Below, piece after piece: positions 33,043 through 42,101 of a stretch of DNA of 64,000 nucleotides. The stretch comes from CAVQJU01 sp963755195. Lineage in GTDB: Bacteria > Acidobacteriota > Vicinamibacteria > Vicinamibacterales > CAVVIG01. A model generated the notes under the pieces. The model was not told where the DNA came from and searched no databases. It saw nothing but the letters and a program-made list of their open reading frames with translations. Each line of letters begins with the position of its first letter. Position 1 is the first letter of the stretch. The translations under genes were made by a program, and so were the position numbers. Location of the stretch: positions 248,001-312,000 of the forward strand of contig CAVWIZ010000001.1 in NCBI GenBank assembly GCA_963755195.1. The letters are read 5' to 3'.

Positions 33043-35587
33043 ACTCCAACGCCTCCACGAGCGAGCCATGGACCGCCGATTCGGCAGGCCAGATAGCGGC
33101 CACAAACGCCGACACGAGAATCGTCGGCACGAGCGCCGCGACCACGTTGACCGGGAACTCGTAGGCCAGGCGCATCCCGGCGATGTCCTCGTGGACGATC
33201 TGCAGGATGTAATAGAGGTTGACGGCGCCCAACGCAAAACCCAGCGTCAGTCCCAGCACGCCGATGGTGAGGGCCTCGAGCCAGATCGTCCGGCGGACCT
33301 GACCATGCAGCCCGCCAACGGCCTGCAGCACGCCGAGCTCGCGCCGGCGATCGGTGATCGAGACGGTCAGCGTGTTCACGATGCCGAGAATGGCCACCAG
33401 CACGGCGACCGCAATCTGCACCGACGTCAGGCCGAACCACTGGTCGGTGATCTTGAGGATGTAGCTCTTGAGCTCGGCGTTCGTCAGGACGAACACCTGC
33501 CGCTCTCCCGCGTAGCGCTCGAGAATGCTCCGGCGCACGTCCGGCATCTTCGCACCGGGCGAAAGATAGAGACGGAACAGATTCACCGAATCGTCCCGCC
33601 AATAGCGTTGAAACAGCCGGCGATCCATCAGGATTGCGCCCTGCTGATCGGAATAGTCGGTGATGATGCCGGCGATGGGCAGGCGAATGACGCCGTACGG
33701 CGCCGGCACCTCCAGCACTTCCCCAAGCGTGAGGTCTTGAAGCTGCGCGAGGTTCTCCGAAACCATCAGACCCTCGCCGGCGGAGGTGCGCCGGTACATG
33801 TCGTCCTCATCGCCCTCGATCGGCGCGCGCCGCGCGGTTTGCGCGATGCTCGCAATGTCCACGGCCACGACCATCACCGGCGTTTTCCGAAACACAATGC
33901 GCGCATCTCTGACGGTCTGGACGCGTGCCACGCCGGGCACGGCCGCCAACTCGCCTTCCATGGCAGGCGGAAACCGGATCGTACGCACCACGATGCTCTG
34001 AGCGGGCGCCACGAACAGGTCGGGGTTGAGCGCCGTGTCCATCCAATCGATGATCGAGCTGTAGCTGGCGCGCGCCATGCCCGCGAACGCGACGACGAGC
34101 GCCAGCGACAGCATGAGCGCGGACACGCTCGCCGACGTTCGCCGCGGCGCCTGAATGAGGCTGTCGGCCGCAAGCGCGCCTTCGACGGGCCGGAGCCACT
34201 TCAGCGCCGGGCGCAGCGCCCGCGCCAACGCGACGGACAGGAGCGGGCTCAGCAGCAGCGCCACCGTCACCGCCAGCACGTACCCCGCGTAGAACACCAC
34301 CCGCGAGCCGCCAATGACGAGACAGGCGATCGACACGGCCCCGGCGATTGCCGCGAGCGCGACACGAAGCCGGTGCTCGCCCGCCGACAGCACCTGGTAC
34401 TTGCCCTTCTGCAGCGCCTGCACCGGATCGACCCGCGCCGCGTTCCTCGCCGGAATCATCGCCGCGACAATGCTCGTGCTGATGCCGATGCCGAGCGCCG
34501 TGGCGAGCAGCGCCGGGCTGCTCGACACATCGTCGGCGCGCTGCGCCACGCCGTAGACGTCGTTGATGAGCGTGCCGATTGACGCCGCTATCCCGCGCGC
34601 GAGGAGCGCACCGAACACGAGGCCGGCGAGCGAACCAATCAGGCCGGTGACGGCGCTTTCGCCGAGGAACAGCCAGCGGATCTGCGCACGCGTGGCGCCG
34701 AGCGCGCGCAGAATTCCGATCTCCGAGCGCCGCTGGGTGACCGCGATGGCAAACGAGTTGTAGATGATGAACATCCCGATGAACAGGGCGAACAGGCTCG
34801 AGATGCCGACCATCATCGAGTACGCCGCGAGCATCGTTTCAAACTGCTGCCCCCGGCCCGACGGCGGCTCGATCTGAAAGCCCTGGCCGAGCAGCCCCTG
34901 GAGCTCGCGCTCGCAGTCGGCAATCGTCCGCCCGGGCTTGACGCCGACGTCGACGCGATCGAACGTCCGGCCGCGTCCAAACATCTTCTGCGCCGCGTAG
35001 ACGTCCATGATGGCGAGATTGCCGCCGAAGGCGCTCGTCAGGCCGCCCGTCTTCATGATTCCGCGGATGGTGAACCGCCTTGCTCCCGATACCGTTCCGA
35101 GAGAAATGGCGTCGTTGACGGCGAGATGGTTCTTGTCGGCAAACGCCTTGGTCAGGATGATCGAGTCAGGTTGGGCCAGGAATACCAGCGGATCGTCGAT
35201 CACCGCCTCGTCGCCGCTTTCCAGATCGTAGTCGCGCAAGCTCCGATCGCCGGTCATGTCCACGCCGAGCACGAGCAGGTTGCCTTCGCCCGCGATGTTC
35301 GTTTCGACGACGGCTTCGATGACGGGAACGGCGACCCTGACGGAAGGGGCCGACTGGACCTTCTCGAGCACGTCCTCCTCGAAACCGGGTTCGCCGGCGG
35401 TGACCTGAATCTGGGTCTTGCCGGCGATGCGATCGACGGTGCGTGAGAACGCGAAGAGCACGCTCTGGTTTGCCGTGTGCATGCCGACGAAGACGGCCAC
35501 GCCAAGCACGATCCCGGCGATCGTCAGCATCGTTCGGAGGATGTGCTTCCGGAAGTACGGCCAGCTGATGAGCCTGAGCAGAATCAT
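33035..35587 (-). CDS. ABC transporter permease with two FtsX domains (LolCE/MacB-like)
   Basis: 850-residue inner-membrane permease. One membrane helix near the N-terminus (TMLTIAGIVLGVAVFVGMHT) is followed by a large periplasmic domain. An FtsX core follows, with SEIGILRALGATRAQIRWLFL, a second helix set, another periplasmic domain and a second FtsX core with RRELGVLQAVGGLHGQVRRTIWLEA. The C-terminus AESAVHGSLVEALEYE is typical. The tandem arrangement means one polypeptide may supply both halves of the permease. The ATG at 35587 overlaps the ATPase stop. It works with the LolD-like ATPase, probably passing a lipidated or lipid cargo to the LolA-like protein. Confidence 0.9.
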   Translation of the reverse strand: MILLRLISWPYFRKHILRTMLTIAGIVLGVAVFVGMHTANQSVLFAFSRTVDRIAGKTQIQVTAGEPGFEEDVLEKVQSAPSVRVAVPVIEAVVETNIAGEGNLLVLGVDMTGDRSLRDYDLESGDEAVIDDPLVFLAQPDSIILTKAFADKNHLAVNDAISLGTVSGARRFTIRGIMKTGGLTSAFGGNLAIMDVYAAQKMFGRGRTFDRVDVGVKPGRTIADCERELQGLLGQGFQIEPPSGRGQQFETMLAAYSMMVGISSLFALFIGMFIIYNSFAIAVTQRRSEIGILRALGATRAQIRWLFLGESAVTGLIGSLAGLVFGALLARGIAASIGTLINDVYGVAQRADDVSSSPALLATALGIGISTSIVAAMIPARNAARVDPVQALQKGKYQVLSAGEHRLRVALAAIAGAVSIACLVIGGSRVVFYAGYVLAVTVALLLSPLLSVALARALRPALKWLRPVEGALAADSLIQAPRRTSASVSALMLSLALVVAFAGMARASYSSIIDWMDTALNPDLFVAPAQSIVVRTIRFPPAMEGELAAVPGVARVQTVRDARIVFRKTPVMVVAVDIASIAQTARRAPIEGDEDDMYRRTSAGEGLMVSENLAQLQDLTLGEVLEVPAPYGVIRLPIAGIITDYSDQQGAILMDRRLFQRYWRDDSVNLFRLYLSPGAKMPDVRRSILERYAGERQVFVLTNAELKSYILKITDQWFGLTSVQIAVAVLVAILGIVNTLTVSITDRRRELGVLQAVGGLHGQVRRTIWLEALTIGVLGLTLGFALGAVNLYYILQIVHEDIAGMRLAYEFPVNVVAALVPTILVSAFVAAIWPAESAVHGSLVEALEYE

Positions 35588-36258
35588 CGCCGCACGTCCT
35601 CCACGACCCGGCCGTCCCGCAGACTGATGGTGCGCGGGCAACTCTCGGCCACCTTCATATCGTGCGTGACGATGACGACCGTCGAGCCGAGGCGTTGGTG
35701 CAGGCCACGGACGAGCGCGAGGATCTCGTCGCCGGTTTGGGTGTCGAGGTTGCCGGTCGGTTCGTCGGCCAGAATGATCGGTGGGTAGACGGCAAGGGCC
35801 CGGGCAATCGCCACCCGTTGTCGTTCGCCGCCGGACAGCTCCTCAGGCAAGTGCTGCAGCCGATGGCCCAACTGCACGAGCGCCAGCAGCTCGCGCGCAC
35901 GCTCGTCGACTTTCTGGCGGGGCCATCCCCGGAGGTGCAGCGGCAGGCCGACGTTCTCGACCGACGTCAGCGTCGGCAGCAGGTTGAAGAACTGAAAGAT
36001 GAAGCCGATCTTGTCGCGCCGGACGCGCGTCAAGCCGTCGTCGGACAGGTTGGCGAGCGTTTCACCGTCGATGCGGACGGTGCCTGAGGTCGGGCGATCG
36101 AGGCCGCCGATCAGGTTGAGCAATGTCGACTTGCCCGATCCCGATGGCCCGATGATCGAGACCATTTCGGCCCGCCCGATGGCGAGGCTCACTTCGTCGA
36201 GCGCCGTAACCTGGCGCTTTCCCTCGAACCGTTTGGAGATGTGTTCGAGTGCAATCAC
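35584..36258 (-). CDS. LolD/MacB-type ABC transporter ATPase
   Basis: 224-residue nucleotide-binding subunit. Walker A is GPSGSGKST (about 37-45), Q-loop FIFQFFNLLPTLTSVENV, signature LSGGERQRVAIARAL, Walker B IILADEPTGNLD and the H-switch His in VIVTHDMKVA. The FFNLLPTLTSxENVxLP segment is typical of the LolD/MacB/FtsE branch. It starts at a GTG that lies at the predicted transcription start. It leads the operon ATPase-permease-LolA-like-barrel. Confidence 0.93.
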   Translation of the reverse strand: MIALEHISKRFEGKRQVTALDEVSLAIGRAEMVSIIGPSGSGKSTLLNLIGGLDRPTSGTVRIDGETLANLSDDGLTRVRRDKIGFIFQFFNLLPTLTSVENVGLPLHLRGWPRQKVDERARELLALVQLGHRLQHLPEELSGGERQRVAIARALAVYPPIILADEPTGNLDTQTGDEILALVRGLHQRLGSTVVIVTHDMKVAESCPRTISLRDGRVVEDVRR

Positions 36259-36265
36259 ACGCCAA

Positions 36266-36295
36266 ATTATGTGAATCGTTTCACAATATTGTCAA
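36266..36295 (-). promoter_or_regulatory. Promoter of the export operon with palindromic operator
   Basis: Minus-strand TTGACA (forward 36290-36295), 18-bp spacer, then CATAAT (forward 36266-36271). Within the spacer a perfect 14-bp inverted repeat GTGAA-TCGT-TTCAC spans 36271-36284. A repressor bound there would cover the spacer and -10. Predicted +1 coincides with the GTG start. Confidence 0.7.
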
Positions 36296-36331
36296 ATCGC
36301 TGTTATTTTTGGCCTGTTTTTCCAAAATCGA

Positions 36332-36880
36332 CTAGTCCTTTATCCAGAACCGCGAGTACTCTTCGAGAAACGCCAGCGATTCGAACGACCGCATCCGGTC
36401 GAAGAACAGGACGCCGTCCAGGTGGTCGGTTTCGTGCTGGACGACGCGCGCGGCGTAGCCGCGGAGCCGGAGATCGAGACGCTCGCCCTGCCGATCGTAC
36501 GCGCGCACGCGGATATCGCGCGCCCGCGGCACGCGCCCGCGGATGTCGGGAATGCTCAGGCACCCCTCCCATTCCTCGACGATTTCGTCGCCAATCGGCG
36601 TCACTTCGGGATTGATGAGGGCAAACGGCGTTGGCGGCTCGGCGTCCTCCTGCTCGGGGCCGGGCTCGGGCTGGCTGGGGTCGAACGCCGCCACGAACAG
36701 ACGCAGGCTTTCGTGCACCTGCGGCGCCGCCAGACCGACGCCGTGATACTCGGTCATGGTGTCGATCATGTCGTCAACGAGGCGCTGCATCGCAGCGCCC
36801 TTGATGGCGCCGCGCTCGATCGCCCGCGCCGGGGTTCTCAGCACCGGGTGCCCCATGCGCGCGACTTTCAGAATGGACAT
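36332..36880 (-). CDS. def: Peptide deformylase
   Basis: Metalloenzyme that removes the N-formyl group from nascent proteins. All three motifs are present: GVGLAAPQV (about 48-56), EGCLSIPD (Cys metal ligand) and QHETDHLDGVLFFDRM (two His ligands and catalytic Glu). Length 182 is normal; an acidic insert PEPGPEQEDAEPP lies between motifs 1 and 2. It is divergent from a NUDIX gene and shares an interlocked -10 with it. Confidence 0.95.
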   Translation of the reverse strand: MSILKVARMGHPVLRTPARAIERGAIKGAAMQRLVDDMIDTMTEYHGVGLAAPQVHESLRLFVAAFDPSQPEPGPEQEDAEPPTPFALINPEVTPIGDEIVEEWEGCLSIPDIRGRVPRARDIRVRAYDRQGERLDLRLRGYAARVVQHETDHLDGVLFFDRMRSFESLAFLEEYSRFWIKD

Positions 36881-36887
36881 AGCCGAC

Positions 36888-36897
36888 GAATTATACT
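36888..36897. promoter_or_regulatory. Interlocked divergent -10 elements, def/NUDIX
   Basis: GAATTATACT: the minus strand gives TATAAT (forward 36890-36895) for def with its ATG at 36880; the plus strand gives TATACT (36892-36897) for the NUDIX gene. Only 26 bp separate the two genes. Confidence 0.7.
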
Positions 36898-36906
36898 GCG
36901 GTGCTC

Positions 36907-37458
36907 ATGGCCGACTGGCATCTGGCCGCGCACGATGAAACGCACGCGTACCGGTTCTGTCCCCGCTGCGGCGGCGGGCTCGAGCAGCGGCTCCTGAAAG
37001 CCACCGAACCCGTGCGCCTCGTCTGCGTGCGATGCGCCTTCGTTTTCTACCTCGATCCGAAGATCGCCGTCGGCACGATCATTCACACGTCAGCCGGCCG
37101 CCTCGTGCTCGTGCGGCGGGCCATCGATCCCGGCTACGGCAAGTGGGTGTTTCCCGGCGGCTACGTGGACCGCGGCGAACCGCTCACGACGGCCGCCATC
37201 CGGGAAGCCCGCGAGGAATGCGGGCTCGACGTCCGGCTCGACGGCCTCGTCAACATCTACTCCTACGCGGGCCGCGCGCCCGTCATCATCGTCTATGCGG
37301 CGACGGCCGTCGGCGGCACGCTGGCGGCCGATGAAGAGTGTCTCGAGGCCGCCGAGTTCGACACGCCGTCGATTCCGTGGGACGACCTGGCGTTTCGCAG
37401 CACCCAGGAAGGCCTCCGCGACTACCTCAGCGGCATGCTCCATCCGGTTCGGCTGTAG
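36907..37458 (+). CDS. NUDIX hydrolase with zinc ribbon
   Basis: About 183 residues. An N-terminal zinc ribbon (FCPRCGGGLEQ and LVCVRCAFVFY, two CxxC) precedes a NUDIX domain whose box reads GGYVDRGEPLTTAAIREARE, then ECGL, matching GX5EX7REUXEEXGU. This arrangement is seen in NADH-pyrophosphatase-like and ADP-ribose-type enzymes. I chose the ATG at 36907; a GTG at 36901 is possible. It converges on the aldolase gene. Confidence 0.85.
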   Translation: MADWHLAAHDETHAYRFCPRCGGGLEQRLLKATEPVRLVCVRCAFVFYLDPKIAVGTIIHTSAGRLVLVRRAIDPGYGKWVFPGGYVDRGEPLTTAAIREAREECGLDVRLDGLVNIYSYAGRAPVIIVYAATAVGGTLAADEECLEAAEFDTPSIPWDDLAFRSTQEGLRDYLSGMLHPVRL

Positions 37459-37479
37459 TCGGCTGGGAGCGTCAACCGA

Positions 37480-38553
37480 TCACGCGATCGTGACCTCGCG
37501 GCTCAGGTACACGTCCTGAATGGCGTTCAGCAGCCCGACGCCTTCCTTCATCGGCCGCTGAAACGCCTTGCGCCCGGAGATGAGGCCCATGCCGCCGGCG
37601 CGCTTGTTGATGACCGCGGTCTTCACCGCCTCCTTCAGGTCGCTCTCGCCGGAGGAAGCGCCCCCGGAGTTGATCAGCCCGGCGCGGCCCATGTAGCAGT
37701 TGACGAGCTGATAGCGGGTCAGGTCGATGGGATGCGACGAGGTGAGCTCCGAGTAGACCTTCTTGTGCGTCTTCCCGAAGTTGACCGCGGTGTAGCCGCC
37801 GTTGGTCTCGGGGAGCTTCTGCTTGATGATGTCGGCCTCGATCGTGACGCCGAGGTGGTTGGCCTGGCCGGTGAGGTCGGCGGCGATGTGATAGTCGGCG
37901 TCCTTCGTCTTGAACGCCGCGTTCCGCAGGTAGCACCACAGGACCGTGCACATCCCGAGCTCGTGCGCCTGCTGCGAACATCGTCGACACTTCCTGCAGC
38001 TGGCGCTTCGATTCCTCGGAGCCGAAGTAGATGGTCGCGCCGACGCCCATCGCCCCCATCTCGAACGCCTGCCGGATGCTCGCGAACCGGATCTGGTCGA
38101 ATGCGTTCGGGTAGCTGAGAGAACTCGTTGTGGTTGAACTTGAGGAGGAACGGAATCTTGTGCGCGTACTTGCGCGCCACGGAGCCGAGCACGCCAAGCG
38201 TCGAGGCGACGGCGTTGCAGCCGCCTTCGATGGCGAGCTTCACGATGTTCTCCGGGTCGAAGTACATCGGATTCGGCGCGAACGATGCGCCCGGCCGAAT
38301 GCTCGATCCCCTGATCGACCGGAAGAATCGACACGTAGCCTGTTCCCCCGAGCCGGCCGTGATCGATGAACGACTGGAGGCTCGACAGCACGCGCGCGGG
38401 CCGATCGGACGCACCGTAGCTGCGATCGACCCAGTCGGGTCCGGGCAGGTGCAGCGCATCTTTCGGAATGGTCTTGCACTGATGCTGAAGGAGCGAGGCG
38501 GCGTCCGCCCCAAGGATGTCGACGATGTTCGAGGTCGCTTGCTGAACGGCCAT
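37480..38553 (-). CDS. Fructose-bisphosphate aldolase class I (DhnA type), three frameshifts
   Basis: Glycolytic/gluconeogenic Schiff-base aldolase of the archaeal-type family. Recognisable pieces across frames are VDILGADAASLLQHQCKTIP, GYVSILPVDQGIEHSAG, ASFAPNPMYFDPENIVKLAI, KIPFLLKFNHNEF, LSYPNAFDQIRFASI, GAMGVGATIYFGSEESKRQ, HELGMCTVLWCYLRN, TGQANHLGVTIEADIIKQKL and LINSGGASSGESDL. Single extra bases near 38290, 38121 and 37973 step the frame each time by +1. Repaired length is about 356 residues. The ATG at 38553 has AGAGGG upstream; a TAGAAT -10 lies at 38604-38609. Confidence 0.88.
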   Translation of the reverse strand: MAVQQATSNIVDILGADAASLLQHQCKTIPKDALHLPGPDWVDRSYGASDRPARVLSSLQSFIDHGRLGGTGYVSILPVDQGIEHSAGRIVRAESDVLRPGEHREARHRRRLQRRRLDAWRARLRGAQVRAQDSVPPQVQPQRVLSATRTHSTRSGSRASGRRSRWGRWASARPSTSAPRNRSASCRKCRRCSQQAHELGMCTVLWCYLRNAAFKTKDADYHIAADLTGQANHLGVTIEADIIKQKLPETNGGYTAVNFGKTHKKVYSELTSSHPIDLTRYQLVNCYMGRAGLINSGGASSGESDLKEAVKTAVINKRAGGMGLISGRKAFQRPMKEGVGLLNAIQDVYLSREVTIA

Positions 38554-38565
38554 GTGCCCTCTCAT

Positions 38566-38697
38566 CCCGAAATCGCCACAGCTATCATGGCGTTCGACTG
38601 GCTATTCTAGCACCGGGGAATCACGCACCACGCCGTGCTAACGGCGCGTCGCTTTTCCGATACGAAATGAAACGTTCGGCCGCGACCGCTCGACAAG
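38566..38697. promoter_or_regulatory. Intergenic thiI/aldolase with weak aldolase promoter
   Basis: Minus-strand TAGAAT (forward 38604-38609) is the only promoter-like hexamer seen; no matching -35. Nothing else recognised in these 132 bp. Confidence 0.35.
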
Positions 38698-39886
38698 TCA
38701 TGTGGTTCTTGCTACGGCAGACAGCGGAAAACTGAAGTCCTCCACGTCCACGGCCGACACGGCCGCGTCGACCAGCGCATCGATCGGCAGCGCGCGCTCG
38801 GCTTCTTCGATCTGACGGACCGTGACTCGCGTCGCCGGATGCTTCGGCGTGAACAACTGGCAGCAATCCTGATCGGGAATGATCGAGATGGGATACGTCC
38901 CGAGCCGCTCGGCCTCGGCGGTAATCTCGTCCTTGTCCATCCCCACCAGCGGCCTCAGCACCTCCAGCGTCGTCGCGCCGGCGATGGTCGTCATGTTCTC
39001 GAGGGTCTGGGAGGCCACCTGGCCGATCACCTCGCCGGTCACGAGCGCCTGGGCGCGCCAACGTCGCGCCAGTTTTTCCGCGATGCGCAGCATGAGCCGG
39101 CGGTAGATCACCACGCGCAGCTCCGGCCGGACCGCGAGGAGCACTTGCTGCTGCACGTCGCCGAACGGCACGAGCGTCAGCCGCGACCGCAGCTGGTACC
39201 GCGTCAGCAGCGCCGCGATCTCGCGGACCTTCTCCTGAGAGGCCCGCGACAGGATCGGGTAGCTGTGGAAATGGATCAGGAGCACCGAGCAACCGCGGCG
39301 CATCAGGCGGTACGCCGCCACGGGCGAGTCGATGCCGCCCGACAGCAGACACGCGACGCGACCGCCGGTGCCGGTCGGCAGGCCACCGGCGCCGGGCGTC
39401 CTTGCCGAAGAAGTAGAACGCGTCCGTCCGGCAGGATGTCGACGTGGATGGTGAGCGCCGGGCGACTCGAGATCGACCCGCCAGCCCTTCGACCTCTTTG
39501 ATGCGGCCGCCGACCTCGCGCTCGATCTGCGGCGAGGTGAGCGGAAAGCGTTTGTCGGCGCGCCGGGCCGTGACGCGGAACGATTCGGTCTGCCGGTCGC
39601 CGAGGCCGCCGAGGATGGCCGACGCGATCGCGTCCACGTCGTGGCTGGCGCGGCCGGCGGGCGAGAAGTACGCGATGCCGAAAACCGCGCGCAGGCGGTC
39701 GAGCACCGCCGGACCATCGGTTCCCGGACCGAGCTCGATTTCGATCCGTCCCATCACCGAACGAACGGCCGGGACATGCAGGCCGCCGAGCGCCACCTGA
39801 AGATTGCGCACGAGCGTGCGAATGAACCAGGGCCGGTTCTTGCCCTTGAGCGCCAGCTCCTTGTAGTGGACGACAATCGAGTTCAT
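38698..39886 (-). CDS. thiI: tRNA 4-thiouridine sulfurtransferase ThiI, four clustered frameshifts
   Basis: Adenylates and thiolates U8 of tRNA. The N-terminal ferredoxin-like/THUMP part reads SIVVHYKELALKGKNRPWF to FPLTSPQIEREVGGRIKE. Four extra bases between about 39390 and 39475 step the frame through VDLESP, ALTIHVDILPD and DAFYFFGKDA to GAGGLPTGTGGRVACLL. The PP-loop is LLSGGIDSPVAA, with downstream TGEVIGQVASQTLENM and DQDCCQLFTPKHP; the Cys pair fits the family's catalytic cysteine site. Repaired length is about 395 residues, with no rhodanese domain. It starts immediately after the hpnE stop in the squalene operon. Confidence 0.9.
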
Positions 39887-41286
39887 TCAATGACCAGATG
39901 ACGAACGGCTCAGACCGCCGTACACCTCATCTGCGGCCCAGTGCCCGGAGCGGACGGCGCTTTCGATCGTCGCGGGGAGGCCGGTGTCAATCCAGTCGCC
40001 AGCCAGATACAGGCCGCGGACGGGAGTGCGCACCGGCGGGCGGGCCGGCTCGCCCGGCGCGAGCGAAAACGTGGCGCGCGGCTCGCGCACCACGGTCGAG
40101 CGAATGACCCGGGCCTGGCGCACCGCCGGCAGCGCGTCGGTGAGCTCCTGCTGCGCCATCGCGATGAGCTGATCGATTGGGCATCGCCACGAACGTCTCG
40201 GCGCCGCTCGAGACGAGCGACAGATGCGACGCCTCGCCGCCAAATACCGCCCGCTTGTCGAACACCCACTGCATCGCACGCCCGGGCAGCCCGATGAACG
40301 GCTCGTCGCCAAGGACGTCGACATCGGATGCGCCCTCGAACCACAGGTTGACGGTGACGATCGGAGAGGACGCCATGTGGGTGGCGCGTTGAAGTATCGG
40401 CTCGAGCTCGGACGAGTCGCCGCCAACAAGCTCGCGAATCGCGAACCACGGCACGGCGGCAATCACGGCTTCCGGGGTCCAGCGTTCGCCCGAGGCTTCG
40501 ACCTCGACCAGAGGTGCGTGCGACTTGAGCGTCAGCCTCGCGGGCGCGCCAGTTCGTACGGCGCCGCCGTGGCTTTCGATGAAGTGGCGCGCCGGCTCGG
40601 CGTACATGAGGTGGAGCGGTTTGGCCGGCAGGACAATCGCGGCCAGCCGCGGATCCGGCCCCGAACATCTCCGCCAGCACGCGAGCGAACACCGGCGCGG
40701 CCGCGTGGCCTGGCGGCTGGTTGAGCGCGGCCAGCGCCAGGGGCTCCCACAACATCTCGCGAATCCGCGCGGTCTGGCCGTAGCGAATCAGCCACGCGTC
40801 CACCGTTTCTCCCGGCGACGCGGCGATCGCGTGCGCGCCGGGTGTGAGCGCGCGGCGGGCAAGCCGGAGCGGAGCGACCATGCGCAGCGCCGACAGCCGA
40901 TCGGTCCAGGTCAGCGCGTCCCAATCGAATAGACCGGCCAGAAAATTGAGCGGCGCCGGCAACGGCGGGCACGCGAGCCGCGAGCGCCGGCCGGCGCGGT
41001 CGATCATGGTCACGCTCAACTGCGGCTGTGTCCGAAGGTTGTCGAGCGCGCCGATGTCCCGTAGAAACGCCAGCGTCTCGGTGTAGCAGCCGAGGAGCAC
41101 GTGCTGGCCGTTGTCGACGAGCTCGCCCGTTTCGCGATCCGCGAACGCGGTGGCGCGGCCGCCCAGGCGCGCGCGCGCCTCGAGCACGAGGACTCGCGCA
41201 CCGCGTGCCGTCAGACGCACGGCGGCGCTCAGGCCCGCGAACCCGGCGCCGACAACCACGACGTCGTAGCGAGGATCTGTCGTCAC
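39887..41286 (-). CDS. hpnE: Squalene-associated FAD-dependent desaturase HpnE, two frameshifts
   Basis: FAD enzyme that reduces hydroxysqualene to squalene, the third step of the HpnCDE route. The N-terminal dinucleotide fold is DVVVVGAGFAGLSAAVRLTA, then LEARARLGGRATAF and NGQHVLLGCYTETLAFLR. Extra bases near 40655 and 40180 shift the frame. Repaired pieces are EMFGADPRLAAIVLPAKPLH, HFIESHGGAVRTG, WFEGASDVDVLGDEPFIGLP, AMPIDQLIAMAQQELTDALP and the C-terminal FAD block GLYLAGDWIDTGLPATIESA. Starts at GTG 41286, 1 nt after the hpnD stop. Confidence 0.9.
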
Positions 41287-41287
41287 G

Positions 41288-42101
41288 TCAGGCGGGCCGC
41301 AGCCACTGCTTGAGGGCGATGAAGGCCTGCATCGGGCGGCGCACGCGCACACCAGCCGTGAAGACGTCGTATCCGCGGCGCTCGATGCGCCGGAGCGTTT
41401 CGAAGTAGACGGCCCGCATGATTTCGGCCGCAACGAGCCGACGGCGATCCTCATCCGGCCGCGCCGCGATGGCCCGCCGATAACTCTCGTGCGCGCGCCC
41501 GCACTCGAAGGCCAGCAGCCGACGCACCGGCTCCGTCACCACGCCCCTGGCCAGGTCGTCGACCGTGCACCCGTGGGCCGCGAGATCGTCGAGCGGCAGA
41601 TACACGCGGCCACGGGCCAGATCGTGCGGGATGTCGCGAAGGATGTTGGTGAGCTGAAGGGCCACACCGAGGTTGACCGCGTAGTCACGGGCGCGGTGAC
41701 TGCGTGCAGCCGAAGATCTTGATGCAGATCAAACCGACCGCCGATGCCACGCGGCGGCAGTATTCGCACAGATCGGCGAAGGTCTGGTAGCGCGTCGTGT
41801 CGAGGTCCATGGCCACGCCGTCGATGACGTCCTCAAAGGCCTGCCGCGGCAGATCCAGGCGCGCGATGAAGGGCTGCAGGCGCTGGCCTTGCACCGTGGT
41901 GGGCGCCGAACCGTCGTAGCAGCGTGAGAGCTCAGCCCGCCAGAACTGCACGGCTTCCCGCCCGGCGGCTTCGCTGGCCACCGGACTCTCGTCCACCGCA
42001 TCGTCCACGGCGCGGCAAAAATCCCACACCGCCACAATCGCCTGCCGCTGGTCGGCCGGGAGGACGAGAAACGAATAGTAGAAGCTGGTTTTCCGCGCCA
42101 T
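41288..42101 (-). CDS. hpnD: Presqualene diphosphate synthase HpnD, one frameshift
   Basis: Isoprenoid synthase that joins two farnesyl diphosphates. First half: SFYYSFLVLPADQRQAIVAV, then DFCRAVDDAVDE (first Asp-rich motif) and EYCRRVASAVGLICIKIFG. One extra base (CC run) at about 41697 breaks the frame. The rest continues RDYAVNLGVALQLTNILRDI (with the second Asp-rich motif D-x-x-x-D in NILRDIPHD), GRVYLPLDDL and AIMRAVYFETL-like EIMRAVYFETLRRIE. About 270 residues after repair. Its ATG follows the hpnC stop directly. Confidence 0.92.

Noticed and set aside
32990..34582. 530-residue plus-strand open frame
   Set aside because: Opposite the FtsX permease, His/Arg/Asp-rich, no domain.
37480..41697. 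Programmed +1 frameshifting in aldolase, thiI, hpnE and hpnD
   Set aside because: The shifts fall in unrelated genes at unrelated positions without a shared slippery site or stop context, and four occur within 90 bp of thiI. Sequencing error is simpler.
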